From contig CABYRQ010000007.1 of assembly GCA_902521485.1 (NCBI GenBank), positions 1-53,568 on the forward strand: DNA of 53,568 nt, in the 5' to 3' direction. The DNA is from an uncultured Alphaproteobacteria bacterium (GTDB taxonomy: Bacteria; Pseudomonadota; Alphaproteobacteria; HIMB59). A model generated the notes under the pieces. That model saw only the letters and a list, made by a program, of their open reading frames with translations. It searched no databases and was not told the origin of the DNA. Positions within the stretch are counted from its first letter, which is position 1. Every line of letters begins with the position of its first letter. The position numbers and the translations under genes were made by a program. Of the stretch, positions 1-9,063 are shown piece after piece.

Positions 1-2
1 CC

Positions 3-371
3 AAGATTTCAGCTGGATTCCCATCCCCAGCTGATGATTATATAGAAAATAATCTAAGCTTATCAGAGCTACTGATCAAAAATCACCTATCAACTTTTCT
101 AATGAGAGCTAGTGGTGACTCCATGGTAGATGCTGGAATTAACGACGGTGACATATTGGTTGTGGATAGGAGCTTAGAAGCTAAAAGTAGAGATATAGTA
201 ATAGCTATATTCGAGGGAAATTTAACTGTCAAAAGACTAGTTATCAAGACAGATGGTTCTGCCATCTTAAAAGCTGAGAACTCATTATATAAAAATATAT
301 TAATATCAGAGTATGCAGAATTAGAGATATGGGGAGTTGTCACCAGCGCTATTCGTCAATTTATTAAATAA
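3..371 (+). CDS. umuD: UmuD, Pol V accessory protein (5' end cut by window)
   Basis: Self-cleaving LexA/UmuD-family protein; after RecA-stimulated cleavage, UmuD' joins UmuC to form translesion polymerase V. The reading frame is open from base 3, so the true start lies upstream of the window. An Ala-Gly-Phe-Pro-Ser-Pro segment at bases 12-29 matches the UmuD cleavage site (Ala-Gly here, Cys-Gly in E. coli). The serine nucleophile lies in SGDSM (Ser codon 120-122) and the lysine partner in the TVKRL segment near base 230. umuC follows three bases after the stop. An internal ATG at 102 sits inside the peptidase domain and is not the start. SOS regulation is expected but the promoter is outside the window. 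Confidence 0.9.
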   Translation, partial: KISAGFPSPADDYIENNLSLSELLIKNHLSTFLMRASGDSMVDAGINDGDILVVDRSLEAKSRDIVIAIFEGNLTVKRLVIKTDGSAILKAENSLYKNILISEYAELEIWGVVTSAIRQFIK

Positions 372-374
372 CCC

Positions 375-1649
375 ATGAATATAGTGGCCCTAGTAGATTG
401 TAATTCATTTTATGCCTCGTGTGAGACTATCTTTAAACCCGATCTAAGTAAAAAACCTATTGTAGTTCTATCAAACAACGATGGATGTGTCATAGCTAGA
501 AGTTCTGAAGCTAAGAAATTAGGAATTAAAATGGGAGTGCCTTTCTTTGAGATAAAGCAAATAATAAAAAAATACCCAGTGCATGTGTTTTCATCAAATT
601 ATAGTTTATATGGAAATATCTCATCTAGGGTAATGGGAGTATTAAAAGAGCATTGTGATAGATTAGAAGTTTATTCTATAGATGAAGCTTTTTTAATATT
701 AAATAAATATTCAGAGAGAAGTTTTGTTTCAAGAGCAGAAGGAATAAAAAAAATAATAAGGAAGTGGATAGGCATACCTGTAAGTATAGGAATAGCTAAC
801 AATAAAACCTTATCAAAAGTAGCAAACCATCTAGCTAAAAAAGATGAGTTAGGGTCCCAAGTGGTAGAAATTATAAATCAAAAACAAATAGAAATATCCC
901 TAAAGGTATTAGGGGTGGGTGATATTTGGGGAATAGGAGCTAGGATAGAGAAATTTCTTCAAAAAAATAGTATCTACACCGCATACGATCTATACAAAAC
1001 AGACCCAAGGTGGGTTAGGCAACACCTAGGAGTAGTGGGAGAGAGAACCTATAGAGAACTACATGGTGAAATATGTATACCAATAGTAGAGAGATCTGAG
1101 CCAAAAAAACAATGTCGAGTATCAAGATCTTTCGAAAATTATGTAACCAGTTTTCATGATTTAGAGAAAAGAATAATATCTTACGCAACTAGAGCCTCAG
1201 AAAAGATTAGATCTGATGGTTTGCAGGCAAAAAAAATTACTACATTTATTCGTTCAAATAAATTTAACAACAATAATAAACAATACCATGCAGCTCGGAC
1301 TTATGATTTTATATCTCCATCAAATGACTTATTTGAGACGATTAAATTTGCTGTAAAGGCACTAAAATCTATTTATCGACCAGAAATTAAATATAAAAAA
1401 GCAGGTGTTTTACTCTCAGACTTAACCCCAGAGGGAGAATACAATAGAGATTTATTTTTTCATCAATCAGAAGAGAGTATTTTAAAAAAAATTAGGGTAA
1501 ATAAGGTGTTTGATAATCTAAATAACAGATACGGAAGCGGGACTATTTGTGTTGCCAAAGAAAACTACGAAAAGTTTTACATAACTAGAAGACAAAACTT
1601 AAGTCCCGCATACACATCAAATTTTGATGATCTACCTAATGTAAATTAA
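375..1649 (+). CDS. umuC: UmuC, Y-family DNA polymerase V catalytic subunit
   Basis: Error-prone translesion polymerase acting with UmuD'2. It is 424 aa, the usual length. Palm-domain metal ligands are visible: Asp8 in the VDCNSFY block and Asp103-Glu104 in YSIDEAF; Tyr13 is the likely steric gate. NNDGCVIARS near residue 34 is the UmuC nucleotide-binding signature. The little-finger domain ends with the family-typical C-terminus (QNLSPAYTS...DDLP), so the gene looks intact. It starts three bases after umuD and is co-transcribed. Its last four bases overlap the end of the convergent trpB2. An intact umuDC pair is not common in very reduced marine genomes. Confidence 0.95.
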   Translation: MNIVALVDCNSFYASCETIFKPDLSKKPIVVLSNNDGCVIARSSEAKKLGIKMGVPFFEIKQIIKKYPVHVFSSNYSLYGNISSRVMGVLKEHCDRLEVYSIDEAFLILNKYSERSFVSRAEGIKKIIRKWIGIPVSIGIANNKTLSKVANHLAKKDELGSQVVEIINQKQIEISLKVLGVGDIWGIGARIEKFLQKNSIYTAYDLYKTDPRWVRQHLGVVGERTYRELHGEICIPIVERSEPKKQCRVSRSFENYVTSFHDLEKRIISYATRASEKIRSDGLQAKKITTFIRSNKFNNNNKQYHAARTYDFISPSNDLFETIKFAVKALKSIYRPEIKYKKAGVLLSDLTPEGEYNRDLFFHQSEESILKKIRVNKVFDNLNNRYGSGTICVAKENYEKFYITRRQNLSPAYTSNFDDLPNVN

Positions 1650-3007
1650 TTTACAGCAGGTATTGATGCCATAGACTCTTCAAAAGCTTCAGTATCGAAT
1701 TTATCTTCAGCAAGATTACCTGAAAAATAATCCATATATGCTTGCATATCAAAATGACCATGCCCACAAAGATTGAACAAAATAGCTTTTGATTTACCCT
1801 CGGCTTTACACTTAAGAGCCTCATCAACAGCACCTTTAATGGCGTGAGTGGCCTCAGGTGCAGGCATGATTCCCTCAGTTCTAGCAAATTGTATACCGGC
1901 TTCTAAGCACTCCTTTTGACCATAAGCTCGAGGTTCCATATGACCATTATGAACTAAATGCGATAGCATTGGGGACATTCCATGATATCTAAGTCCACCT
2001 ACATGAGTAGGAGATGGCATAAAATCAGAACCCAATGTATGCATCTTTAACAATGGTGCAGATTTTAGAGTATCACCAAAGTCATAGGAATACTTACCTT
2101 TTGTTAAAGAGGGACAAGAAGAAGGCTCAACTGCAATAGCATGAACATCTTGTTCTCCTCTGAATTTTTTCCCTAAAAAAGGATTACATAAACCTGAGAA
2201 ATTACTTCCTCCACCAGTACATCCAATAACAATATCAGGATAATCATTAGCCATTTCCATTTGTAGTAGTGCTTCTTGCCCAATAATAGACTGATGCATT
2301 AAGACATGGTTAAGGACACTACCTAATGCATATTTTGTATCATCATTTGTAGCAGCAACTTCTGCAGCCTCTGAAATAGCAATACCGAGTGAACCTGAAC
2401 TATTAGGATCCTTTTCAAGTATGGCTCTTCCCGAATTTGTTTCATTAGACGGACTAGCTACAACACTACCACCGTAACTTTCAATTATAGCTCTTCTATA
2501 AGGTTTTTGATCATAGCTTACTCTTACCATGAATACTTTTATTTCTATTCCAAATACTGCTCCTGCATAACTTAATGCTGTTCCCCATTGACCAGCACCA
2601 GTCTCAGTTGCTATCTTTTTTACGCCTGCCTCTTTATTGTAAAAAGCCTGAGCTAATGCAGTATTCGGTTTATGGCTACCTGAAGGACTTGCTCCTTCGT
2701 ATTTGTAATAAATTCTGGCTGGCGTATCTAATGCTTTCTCTAAAGCTCTTGCTCTTACCAGTGGTGTAGATCTCCAACGACTGTAAGCCTCTAAAACTGG
2801 CCCCGGTATATCAATATATCTCTCTTGAGTAACTTCTTGCATAATTAATTCCATTGGAAATAAAGGTGCTAAGTCATCTGGACCTATTGGCTGTTTTGTT
2901 CCTGGATTTAAGGGTGGGCTCATAGGCTCTTTTAAATCCGCTCCCAGGTTGTACCACTGTTTTGGCACATCACTGTCTTTTAGAAAAAATTTACTATCCT
3001 CACTCAT
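1646..3007 (-). CDS. trpB: Tryptophan synthase beta chain, TrpB2 type
   Basis: PLP enzyme that condenses indole (or a related acceptor) with serine to give tryptophan. It is 453 aa with the N-terminal extension typical of the TrpB2 branch rather than the ~400 aa TrpB1. The PLP lysine is Lys113 in SGSHKPN, the catalytic glutamate Glu135 in ATETGAGQWG, and the phosphate-binding loop is GGGSN at 265-269. No trpA or other trp gene is nearby; TrpB2 enzymes often act apart from TrpA, as indole-salvage or bifunctional enzymes. It is followed downstream by the convergent umuC with a 4-base overlap. The family assignment is firm; the exact role is inferred. Confidence 0.92.
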   Translation of the reverse strand: MSEDSKFFLKDSDVPKQWYNLGADLKEPMSPPLNPGTKQPIGPDDLAPLFPMELIMQEVTQERYIDIPGPVLEAYSRWRSTPLVRARALEKALDTPARIYYKYEGASPSGSHKPNTALAQAFYNKEAGVKKIATETGAGQWGTALSYAGAVFGIEIKVFMVRVSYDQKPYRRAIIESYGGSVVASPSNETNSGRAILEKDPNSSGSLGIAISEAAEVAATNDDTKYALGSVLNHVLMHQSIIGQEALLQMEMANDYPDIVIGCTGGGSNFSGLCNPFLGKKFRGEQDVHAIAVEPSSCPSLTKGKYSYDFGDTLKSAPLLKMHTLGSDFMPSPTHVGGLRYHGMSPMLSHLVHNGHMEPRAYGQKECLEAGIQFARTEGIMPAPEATHAIKGAVDEALKCKAEGKSKAILFNLCGHGHFDMQAYMDYFSGNLAEDKFDTEAFEESMASIPAVN

Positions 3008-3051
3008 AATGGAGAATTTTATTGTATTTGTTAGATAAAAAGTAGGATTAT

Positions 3052-3963
3052 TTATTCACTATAAAATCTATTTAAGGCTGCTTCTTTGTTAATTAAGGGT
3101 AAAAGTTGTGCTACGAGCACACCAATAAGTATTAAAAAACACCCAAAAATCTGAATATTTGTCAAAAATTGAGAAAGAATAACCCAAGCTGCTAACGATC
3201 CAAATACTCCTTCAAGAGAAAATGTAATTGCTGCTGTAGATGGTTTTACGTACCTTTGCCCAAAAACTTGTAGAGTATAAGCAATCCCACTTGACATTAC
3301 ACCTACATATAAAAGCTCAAAGATTTCTTTGGAAATTCCATCAATAGTAGGATTTTCAAAAATAAATATAAATGGCAAACTATAAAAAAAACATAATAGA
3401 AATTGAGATGACGCCAAAGTAAATGGTGCATTTATAATTTCAAAGTATTCATCAATTAAAATACAGTGTATTGCAAAAAATAAAGCACATACAATTACAA
3501 GTATATCAGCAAATTGTGCTTCAAAACTATTTTCAAGAGTTAAGTAATAGGAGCCTACAAGACATATTGATACAGATAGCCATATACTCCAGTGTATTCT
3601 CTTTTTTAAAAATAATCTCGATATAATAGGAACAAATGGAACATATAATATAGTTAAGAAAGCAGCATTTCCTACTTTAGTATACTGTAAAGCATATTGT
3701 TGAAGATAAGTTCCTAATAATAAACTTAAACCAGTTAAAAGAACTACGAATATAAATTTTTTTTTATTTTTAAGATTTTTAATTTTATTTATTTCATAAA
3801 AAGCAAAAGGTAAAACTATTATTCCACCAATTAAAAAACGCATATTTGTAAACGTCAGTGGACCAATAAATTCCATTCCTGTAGTTTGAGCCACAAATGC
3901 AGTACCCCAAATTATTGATGCTACTATGAGACATAATGTAGATAAGAAGTGTTTGGAGTTCAT
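3052..3963 (-). CDS. EamA/DMT-family inner-membrane transporter
   Basis: A 303 aa hydrophobic protein with about ten predicted membrane spans arranged as two EamA repeats, typical of drug/metabolite transporters (YdcZ/RhaT-like exporters of amino acids or metabolites). The opening stretch (SIIWGTAFVAQ near residue 16) is the usual start of the first repeat, and a second glycine-rich segment near residues 215-225 marks the later half. It lies 44 bases upstream of trpB2 on the same strand, so co-transcription is possible. The substrate cannot be read from sequence. Confidence 0.85.
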   Translation of the reverse strand: MNSKHFLSTLCLIVASIIWGTAFVAQTTGMEFIGPLTFTNMRFLIGGIIVLPFAFYEINKIKNLKNKKKFIFVVLLTGLSLLLGTYLQQYALQYTKVGNAAFLTILYVPFVPIISRLFLKKRIHWSIWLSVSICLVGSYYLTLENSFEAQFADILVIVCALFFAIHCILIDEYFEIINAPFTLASSQFLLCFFYSLPFIFIFENPTIDGISKEIFELLYVGVMSSGIAYTLQVFGQRYVKPSTAAITFSLEGVFGSLAAWVILSQFLTNIQIFGCFLILIGVLVAQLLPLINKEAALNRFYSE

Positions 3964-3970
3964 AAGAAAC

Positions 3971-4045
3971 TGGCTCCGCAGGTAGGATTCGAACCTACGA
4001 CCTGTCGGTTAACAGCCGAATGCTCTACCGCTGAGCTACTGCGGA
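3971..4045 (-). tRNA. tRNA-Asn (GTT)
   Basis: On the minus strand a full cloverleaf can be drawn. The acceptor stem TCCGCAG/CTGCGGA pairs perfectly, followed by discriminator G and an encoded CCA. The D arm is GCTC..GAGC, the anticodon loop CTGTTAA gives anticodon GTT, and the T arm is GTAGG-TTCGAAT-CCTAC. The outermost anticodon-stem pair is a T-C mismatch; a mismatch at this place is also seen in other alphaproteobacterial tRNA-Asn. It sits just upstream of the DMT transporter gene on the same strand. Confidence 0.97.
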
Positions 4046-4138
4046 ACGTTGCATCAAACTACAATAATTTTTTAATTTTTCAATTAGCATTTTTTTTCAA
4101 TTAAAAATAATTTTCAATGATATTAGGGTTTATTTGGA

Positions 4139-4144
4139 TATAAT
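4139..4144 (+). promoter_or_regulatory. Candidate -10 box of the DUF1289 operon
   Basis: A perfect TATAAT whose last base lies seven bases before the ATG at 4151. A conventional start site would fall on the initiation codon itself, giving a leaderless mRNA. No Shine-Dalgarno is seen and no good -35 stands at 16-18 bases. In such AT-rich DNA this is suggestive only. Confidence 0.35.
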
Positions 4145-4150
4145 AAAGAT

Positions 4151-4408
4151 ATGGAAAAGATAGTTTCACCTTGTATCTCAATATGCAAAACTGATCCATC
4201 TACTGGATATTGTTATGGTTGTGCCAGAACTTCTGAAGAAAAAGCGATATGGAAAGACGAAAATACTACAAATGAATGGAAAATAAATAATATTTCTGAG
4301 TTAAAAAATAGACTTTCTGGTTGGCAATTATCATCATTTGAAGAGTCATATGATTTTAAAATAAAAAACGGAATTTCTTTAGCAAAGCACAAAATGATGA
4401 ATAAATGA
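4151..4408 (+). CDS. DUF1289 small Cys-rich protein
   Basis: An 85 aa protein of the DUF1289 family, predicted cytoplasmic. Cys8, Cys12, Cys21 and Cys24 (SPCISICKTD..GYCYGCAR) form the family's four-cysteine motif, probably a metal or Fe-S site; the function is unknown. It is the first gene of a five-gene operon. Its ATG is preceded by TATAAT at 4139-4144 with no ribosome binding site, so it may be translated from a leaderless mRNA. Its stop overlaps the next start (ATGA, 4 bases). Confidence 0.85.
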   Translation: MEKIVSPCISICKTDPSTGYCYGCARTSEEKAIWKDENTTNEWKINNISELKNRLSGWQLSSFEESYDFKIKNGISLAKHKMMNK

Positions 4409-4827
4409 AAAAAATTAAAGGCTCGTGTCTTTGCAAGAAAATTACCTTTGAGATTAAAAATGAATGTAGATACTCAGTTTTTTGCCATTGCCAGATGTGC
4501 CAGGCTTCAAATGCTGAATTTAGTTCTTATACAAAAGTAAAAAAAGAAAATCTAAATTTTAAAAGTAAAAAAACTTTAAAATGGTTTGTTTCTAGTAAAC
4601 ATTATAAAAGAGGTTTTTGTTCAATTTGTGGAAGTTCTTTATTTTTTCAAAAAAAATCTTCAGATGATTATATTTCAATATCAACAGGTACCTTAAATAA
4701 AAATATACCTTCTATCGGCCATATTTTTTACAAATATAAAAAATCAAAAATTAATTTCTCTAAATTAAAAAAATTTCCTCAATCTGCCCAAGGATATTTT
4801 GATAAGTTTATTTACAGAATTAAATGA
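4405..4827 (+). CDS. GFA/CENP-V-type zinc-binding protein
   Basis: A 140 aa protein of the glutathione-dependent formaldehyde-activating enzyme (GFA, CENP-V) fold. Zinc ligands of the family are visible: Cys8 and Cys10 (GSCLCKKI), Cys27, Cys29 and Cys32 (FCHCQMC), and Cys72 and Cys75 (FCSICGS). Family members have been proposed to bind glutathione adducts, but most are uncharacterised, and formaldehyde activation should not be assumed. Start and stop overlap the neighbouring genes by four bases each (ATGA), implying translational coupling with DUF1289 and the hydrolase. Confidence 0.88.
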   Translation: MKKIKGSCLCKKITFEIKNECRYSVFCHCQMCQASNAEFSSYTKVKKENLNFKSKKTLKWFVSSKHYKRGFCSICGSSLFFQKKSSDDYISISTGTLNKNIPSIGHIFYKYKKSKINFSKLKKFPQSAQGYFDKFIYRIK

Positions 4828-5642
4828 ATTACTCATTAACAATCAAGATTATCTTAATATTACTATTTATATACCTTTTAATTATCTTTTATGTTTATAC
4901 AAAACAAAGATCTCTTCTTTATGTCCCTCAAATTGATAATTATGATGATGAATTACTAATCATTCCTGCGGAACAAGTATTTATTGAAAATAGCTCAAAT
5001 ATAAAATTAAGGTCAATTTTTTATAAACATCCATCTAATACTAAAACTACATTACTAATGTTTCATGGTAATGCTGGTCCTATTGAAAATAGATTTTATA
5101 AAATTAACAAGTTATCAAAATATGACCAAAATATTTTACTTATTTCTTGGAGATCATATAGCGGTAATGATGGTGAACCTACTGAGGATGGTTTATATGA
5201 TGACGCTAGAAGTGCTATAAAATGGCTTGAAGAAAAAAATATTTCTAAAAAGGACATCATTATTTATGGAGAATCTTTAGGAACTGCTGTTAGTATAGAA
5301 ATAGCCCAGAATAATAATTTTAAGGGTCTAATTCTGGAGGCGCCATTTACTTCAATGATTGATGCTGCTAAATTTCATTATCCATACCTTCCTGTTTCAA
5401 TCATGCTTAAAGATAAGTATTTAAGTGATAAAAAGATTAAAAACGTTGTTTCCCCAATATTAATAATGCACGCCACAGGGGATGATATTGTTCCATTTAG
5501 AATGGGTGAAAAAATGTACAAATTAGCAAATTCACCTAAAAGTAGTTATTTCGTTGATGAGAATGAACATTTAGTAACTTATGATGAAAGTTTAATGAAT
5601 AAGATGGATGAGTTTTATGAAACTATAATTAATGATGAATAA
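4824..5642 (+). CDS. Membrane-anchored alpha/beta hydrolase (BEM46/ABHD13-like)
   Basis: A 272 aa hydrolase with one N-terminal membrane span (about residues 5-25) and a soluble alpha/beta-hydrolase domain. The oxyanion segment is HGNAG at 81-85. The nucleophile elbow GESLG gives Ser151, followed by Asp220 (GDDIVPF) and His249 (NEHLV), a complete catalytic triad. Related proteins are esterases or thioesterases of unknown substrate. It is coupled to the GFA gene (4-base overlap) and to the acyl-CoA synthetase (11-base overlap), which suggests a lipid or acyl substrate; that is an inference. Confidence 0.88.
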   Translation: MNYSLTIKIILILLFIYLLIIFYVYTKQRSLLYVPQIDNYDDELLIIPAEQVFIENSSNIKLRSIFYKHPSNTKTTLLMFHGNAGPIENRFYKINKLSKYDQNILLISWRSYSGNDGEPTEDGLYDDARSAIKWLEEKNISKKDIIIYGESLGTAVSIEIAQNNNFKGLILEAPFTSMIDAAKFHYPYLPVSIMLKDKYLSDKKIKNVVSPILIMHATGDDIVPFRMGEKMYKLANSPKSSYFVDENEHLVTYDESLMNKMDEFYETIINDE

Positions 5643-7338
5643 ATTTAATAATCTTCCAGAACTATTTTATTTTCAAGCAGATAAGAACGAAAATAATCAA
5701 CACTTACTAAAACTCGACTCAAACAATCAAGTTGTCTCAATGAGCTGGTTAGGGACAAAAAATCTAACAAAGAAAATACACAATTTTTTAGCAAACAAAT
5801 ATTTAGGTGAATTAGAGAGAGTTTTATTGGTTTCAGAAAATAGACCTGAATGGATGGCCTCTGATATTGCTATAATGTCTAATAAACTTATTTGTGTCCC
5901 CAACTATACAACTTATACATCAAGAGATTTTGAGCATATTTTAAATGACTCTCAGCCTGTTGGTTTAATAGTTTCAAATAAAAATTTACTTCAGATTATC
6001 TTAACTGCCAGCGAAAAAGTTAAATATAATTTCAAATTTATCTTATGTTTTGATTATTTTGAAAATAATTCAATTTCAAATTTAGTATTTTTAAATGACT
6101 TAACAGATGACAATAATGATAATAACAGAGAAAAAATTAAAGAAATTAAGCGTACAGATCCAGCTTGCATTATTTACACGTCAGGTACACAAGGATTACC
6201 GAAAGGTGTTATTTTAAGTCATGGGGGCATATTAAGTAATTGTGAAGGAGCATATGAACTTCTTAAAACTATAAAGAGTCCAGATTTAACCTTTCTTACT
6301 TGGTTACCTTTATCTCATTCATATGAACATGCAGTTCAATTTGTTCAGATTATTTTAGAAGCAAAAGTATTTTATAATAAAAGTATTGAAACACTTCTGC
6401 CTACAGTAAAAATTGCACAACCCCATATAATGACTGCTGTTCCAAGATTTTATAATAATCTCCATGCAAAAATGAAGATTAATTTGAAAAATCAGTCTAA
6501 TTTTAAACAAAATTTATTTAATAAGACTATCCAGCTAGGAACAAAAAAATTTAAAAATATTAAATTAAGTTTTAGTGAAAATATAATTAATCTAATATTA
6601 GATAAATTAGTCAGAAAAAAAGTAAAAAATAATTTTGGTGGCAGATTAGAGGCTTTTATATCAGGTGGAGGACCTCTTGATAGTCAAGTAGGGGAGGCGC
6701 TTAATGCCCTTGGTTTAAAGACTTTACAAGGTTATGGCTTAACAGAAACCTCACCAGTTGTAAGCTGCAATTTATTAAATAAAGTAAAAGTTGATACAGT
6801 TGGTCCTATATTTCCTGGAGTTGAAGTTAAATTAGCAGAAGATGGTGAAATATTAGTTAAAGGGGAGAACCTTATGCTGGGCTATTGGAATAATAAAGAA
6901 GCTACTGAGCAAACAATAAAAGATGGTTGGCTTCATACAGGGGATATTGGTGAATTTGATGAGGACAATTATCTTAAAATTACAGATCGTAAAAAGGATA
7001 TAATAGTTTCTCTAGGAGGTGATAATATTGCACCATCTAAGATTGAAAATCTATTAACTTTATCTCCTGAGATAGAACAAGCCTGTGTCTTTGGTGAACA
7101 AAAGAATTATATTGCAGCATTATTAGTATTAAACTCAGAGAGTAAATCTAGTGATGAAGATATTCAAAGATATATTGATGAAGTAAATAAAGACTTAACT
7201 CAACCAGAAAAAATAAAAAAGTTTATCTTTATTGATGAGCCTTTTAGTATTGAAAATAACCTAATGACTCCCACAATGAAAGTTAGGAGACATGAAGTAC
7301 AAAAAAAATATCAAAATCAAATTGATCAATTATTTTAA
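5632..7338 (+). CDS. Long-chain fatty acyl-CoA synthetase (AMP-forming, FadD15-like)
   Basis: Activates a carboxylic acid, most likely a long-chain fatty acid, to its CoA thioester through an acyl-AMP. It is 568 aa. The P-loop-like AMP motif is IYTSGTQGLPKG at 181-192, the adenine motif is YGLTETSP, and GWLHTGDIG...ITDRKKDIIV carries the hinge between the domains. It belongs to the FadD15/ACSBG-like branch. Two adjacent ATGs (5632 and 5635) can serve as start. It overlaps the hydrolase gene by 11 bases and its stop shares a base with the next ATG (TAATG). Confidence 0.92.
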   Translation: MMNKFNNLPELFYFQADKNENNQHLLKLDSNNQVVSMSWLGTKNLTKKIHNFLANKYLGELERVLLVSENRPEWMASDIAIMSNKLICVPNYTTYTSRDFEHILNDSQPVGLIVSNKNLLQIILTASEKVKYNFKFILCFDYFENNSISNLVFLNDLTDDNNDNNREKIKEIKRTDPACIIYTSGTQGLPKGVILSHGGILSNCEGAYELLKTIKSPDLTFLTWLPLSHSYEHAVQFVQIILEAKVFYNKSIETLLPTVKIAQPHIMTAVPRFYNNLHAKMKINLKNQSNFKQNLFNKTIQLGTKKFKNIKLSFSENIINLILDKLVRKKVKNNFGGRLEAFISGGGPLDSQVGEALNALGLKTLQGYGLTETSPVVSCNLLNKVKVDTVGPIFPGVEVKLAEDGEILVKGENLMLGYWNNKEATEQTIKDGWLHTGDIGEFDEDNYLKITDRKKDIIVSLGGDNIAPSKIENLLTLSPEIEQACVFGEQKNYIAALLVLNSESKSSDEDIQRYIDEVNKDLTQPEKIKKFIFIDEPFSIENNLMTPTMKVRRHEVQKKYQNQIDQLF

Positions 7339-7838
7339 TGCAATTATTTGCAGCCATAGATTTTGAAACAGCCACAAGTGAGAGAACATCAGCATGTGCT
7401 GTAGGATATGTAATATTTAATAAAACTAAAATTATAAAAAAAGTCTCCCATTTAATAAGACCACCTAAACCTGAAGTTCATTTTACAGATATTCATGGTT
7501 TAACGTGGGATATGTTAAAGAAAGCTAAAACATTTGATAAAGTGTGGCGCCAAATTAAGAGTGAATTATCAGCTGTTGATTACTTTTTTGCACATAATGC
7601 TCCTTTTGATCGGTCTGTCCTGCACTCATGTTGTTATTTTTATAATATCGATCTACCTAAACAAGAATTTAAAGATACTGTTGCAATCGCAAGAAAATAT
7701 TGGGAATTTGAAAACAATAAACTAAATACAGTATGTAAAAATTTAAGAATTCCATTAAATCATCACGATGCATTATCAGATGCTAAAGGATGTGCTTTGA
7801 TAGCTATTGAGGCTTTTAAAAAAGGTTATTTTATTTAA
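7338..7838 (+). CDS. DEDDh 3'-5' exonuclease (DnaQ/PolC-epsilon-like)
   Basis: A 166 aa stand-alone exonuclease of the DnaQ family. Catalytic acidic residues are Asp8 and Glu10 (AIDFETA), Asp91 (HNAPFDRSVL) and Asp148, with the general base His143 (HDALSD), so all five DEDDh residues are in place. The polymerase domain is absent; such proteins trim DNA or RNA 3' ends. It is the last gene of the operon starting at 4151 (TAATG overlap upstream) and overlaps the convergent MFS gene by eight bases. Confidence 0.9.
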   Translation: MQLFAAIDFETATSERTSACAVGYVIFNKTKIIKKVSHLIRPPKPEVHFTDIHGLTWDMLKKAKTFDKVWRQIKSELSAVDYFFAHNAPFDRSVLHSCCYFYNIDLPKQEFKDTVAIARKYWEFENNKLNTVCKNLRIPLNHHDALSDAKGCALIAIEAFKKGYFI

Positions 7839-9024
7839 TTTTATTACCTATAAAGCTCATAGAAGAAAAAATAATTATTAAGGCAAGGCTCATATAGATC
7901 AAGGTGTTTATCGAATTTGTCTCATCCAATATCAATCCATATAAGAAAGGGGAGGCTGCTGAGGCCAAAACACCAAAAAATGTTAAAAGGGCCCTTATTG
8001 CTCCTAGGTTTTTGACTCCATACATTTCTGCCCACAAAGAATTAGACATATTTTCAGTAAAGCCATTTGATAATCCAAGACCTGCCATGTAAAGATATAA
8101 TACAAATATATGATTTGAAAATAACATCACAATAAATATTAAAGCCATGGGAATTAAGTGAAATGTGATTACACTCCTACCAGAAAATTTATCGACTAAC
8201 AGACCAGAAACTAATGAACCACCAATTCCACAGATTGCATAAAAAATAAAACTTTGTGCAATATCTAACATTGTCCAATTATTTAATTGCCCAATAAAAA
8301 CTTGATGAAATAAAAAACCAGTTACTGTAAATGACATAAATAATGTAAGAGGTAAATAAAGATAAAATTTAAGATCTGTTAAGACATCTCTTCTTCTCCA
8401 TGAAAATGAATTTTGATTATCTTCATTCTCAAACCCAGTTTCACTTTTAAAATTATTTTTATTTAATAGGTAGTATAAAAATACTCCGAAAAATATTATT
8501 ATAAATACAGATGAACTAAACCAGGTAATTCTCCAGCCAAAAGTTAATATTAAAATTACTACTACAAATGGATAGATCATCTCACCAAAAGAAAAACCAA
8601 ATCCAGATATAGCTAATGCTTTTCCTCTATTAGCTTTAAAGTATCTTGCCATGGTTGTCCTTGAAGTGTGTCCCATAAGCCCTTGTCCAAAAAGTCTTAA
8701 AAAATAAATTACAAAAAAAAGAAGAATTACATTAAACACAATACTTGCAAAAAAACATGTTATCGAAAGACCTAATACAATTGCTAAAGTATATTTTTTA
8801 AGAGAGACCGTATCTATAAGTTTACCAGCCCATATAATAGTTAACGCACTTAAAATTGTAGCTATTGAATACAGACTGCCAAATTGAGTATTACTTAAGT
8901 TAAATGTTTCTCTAAAATCTTCACTAAAAAGAGAGATAAAAAATGTTTGTCCAAATCCTGATGCGAATGCTATTAGAAAGCCAAATATTAATAAATTTGA
9001 ATTTTTAATTATAAAATTAATCAA
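7831..9024 (-). CDS. Major facilitator superfamily permease
   Basis: A 397 aa protein with about 12 hydrophobic spans in two halves joined by a polar loop near residues 190-210. This is the MFS arrangement, most like the oxalate/formate and metabolite branch. The loop between spans 2 and 3 contains an acidic-basic patch (WAGKLIDTVSLKK), a relaxed form of the MFS A-motif. The reading frame begins with TTG (bases 9022-9024) without a convincing ribosome binding site, so the start is uncertain. Substrate unknown. The end overlaps the exonuclease gene by eight bases. Confidence 0.88.
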   Translation of the reverse strand: MINFIIKNSNLLIFGFLIAFASGFGQTFFISLFSEDFRETFNLSNTQFGSLYSIATILSALTIIWAGKLIDTVSLKKYTLAIVLGLSITCFFASIVFNVILLFFVIYFLRLFGQGLMGHTSRTTMARYFKANRGKALAISGFGFSFGEMIYPFVVVILILTFGWRITWFSSSVFIIIFFGVFLYYLLNKNNFKSETGFENEDNQNSFSWRRRDVLTDLKFYLYLPLTLFMSFTVTGFLFHQVFIGQLNNWTMLDIAQSFIFYAICGIGGSLVSGLLVDKFSGRSVITFHLIPMALIFIVMLFSNHIFVLYLYMAGLGLSNGFTENMSNSLWAEMYGVKNLGAIRALLTFFGVLASAASPFLYGLILDETNSINTLIYMSLALIIIFSSMSFIGNKIK

Positions 9025-9063
9025 AACAAGAGGGATATTATGATTTAATGACTATATATCAAT

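Noticed and set aside
83-343. Minus-strand 86-codon frame over umuD
   Set aside because: A shadow of umuD, whose cleavage site and Ser-Lys dyad are clear on the plus strand.
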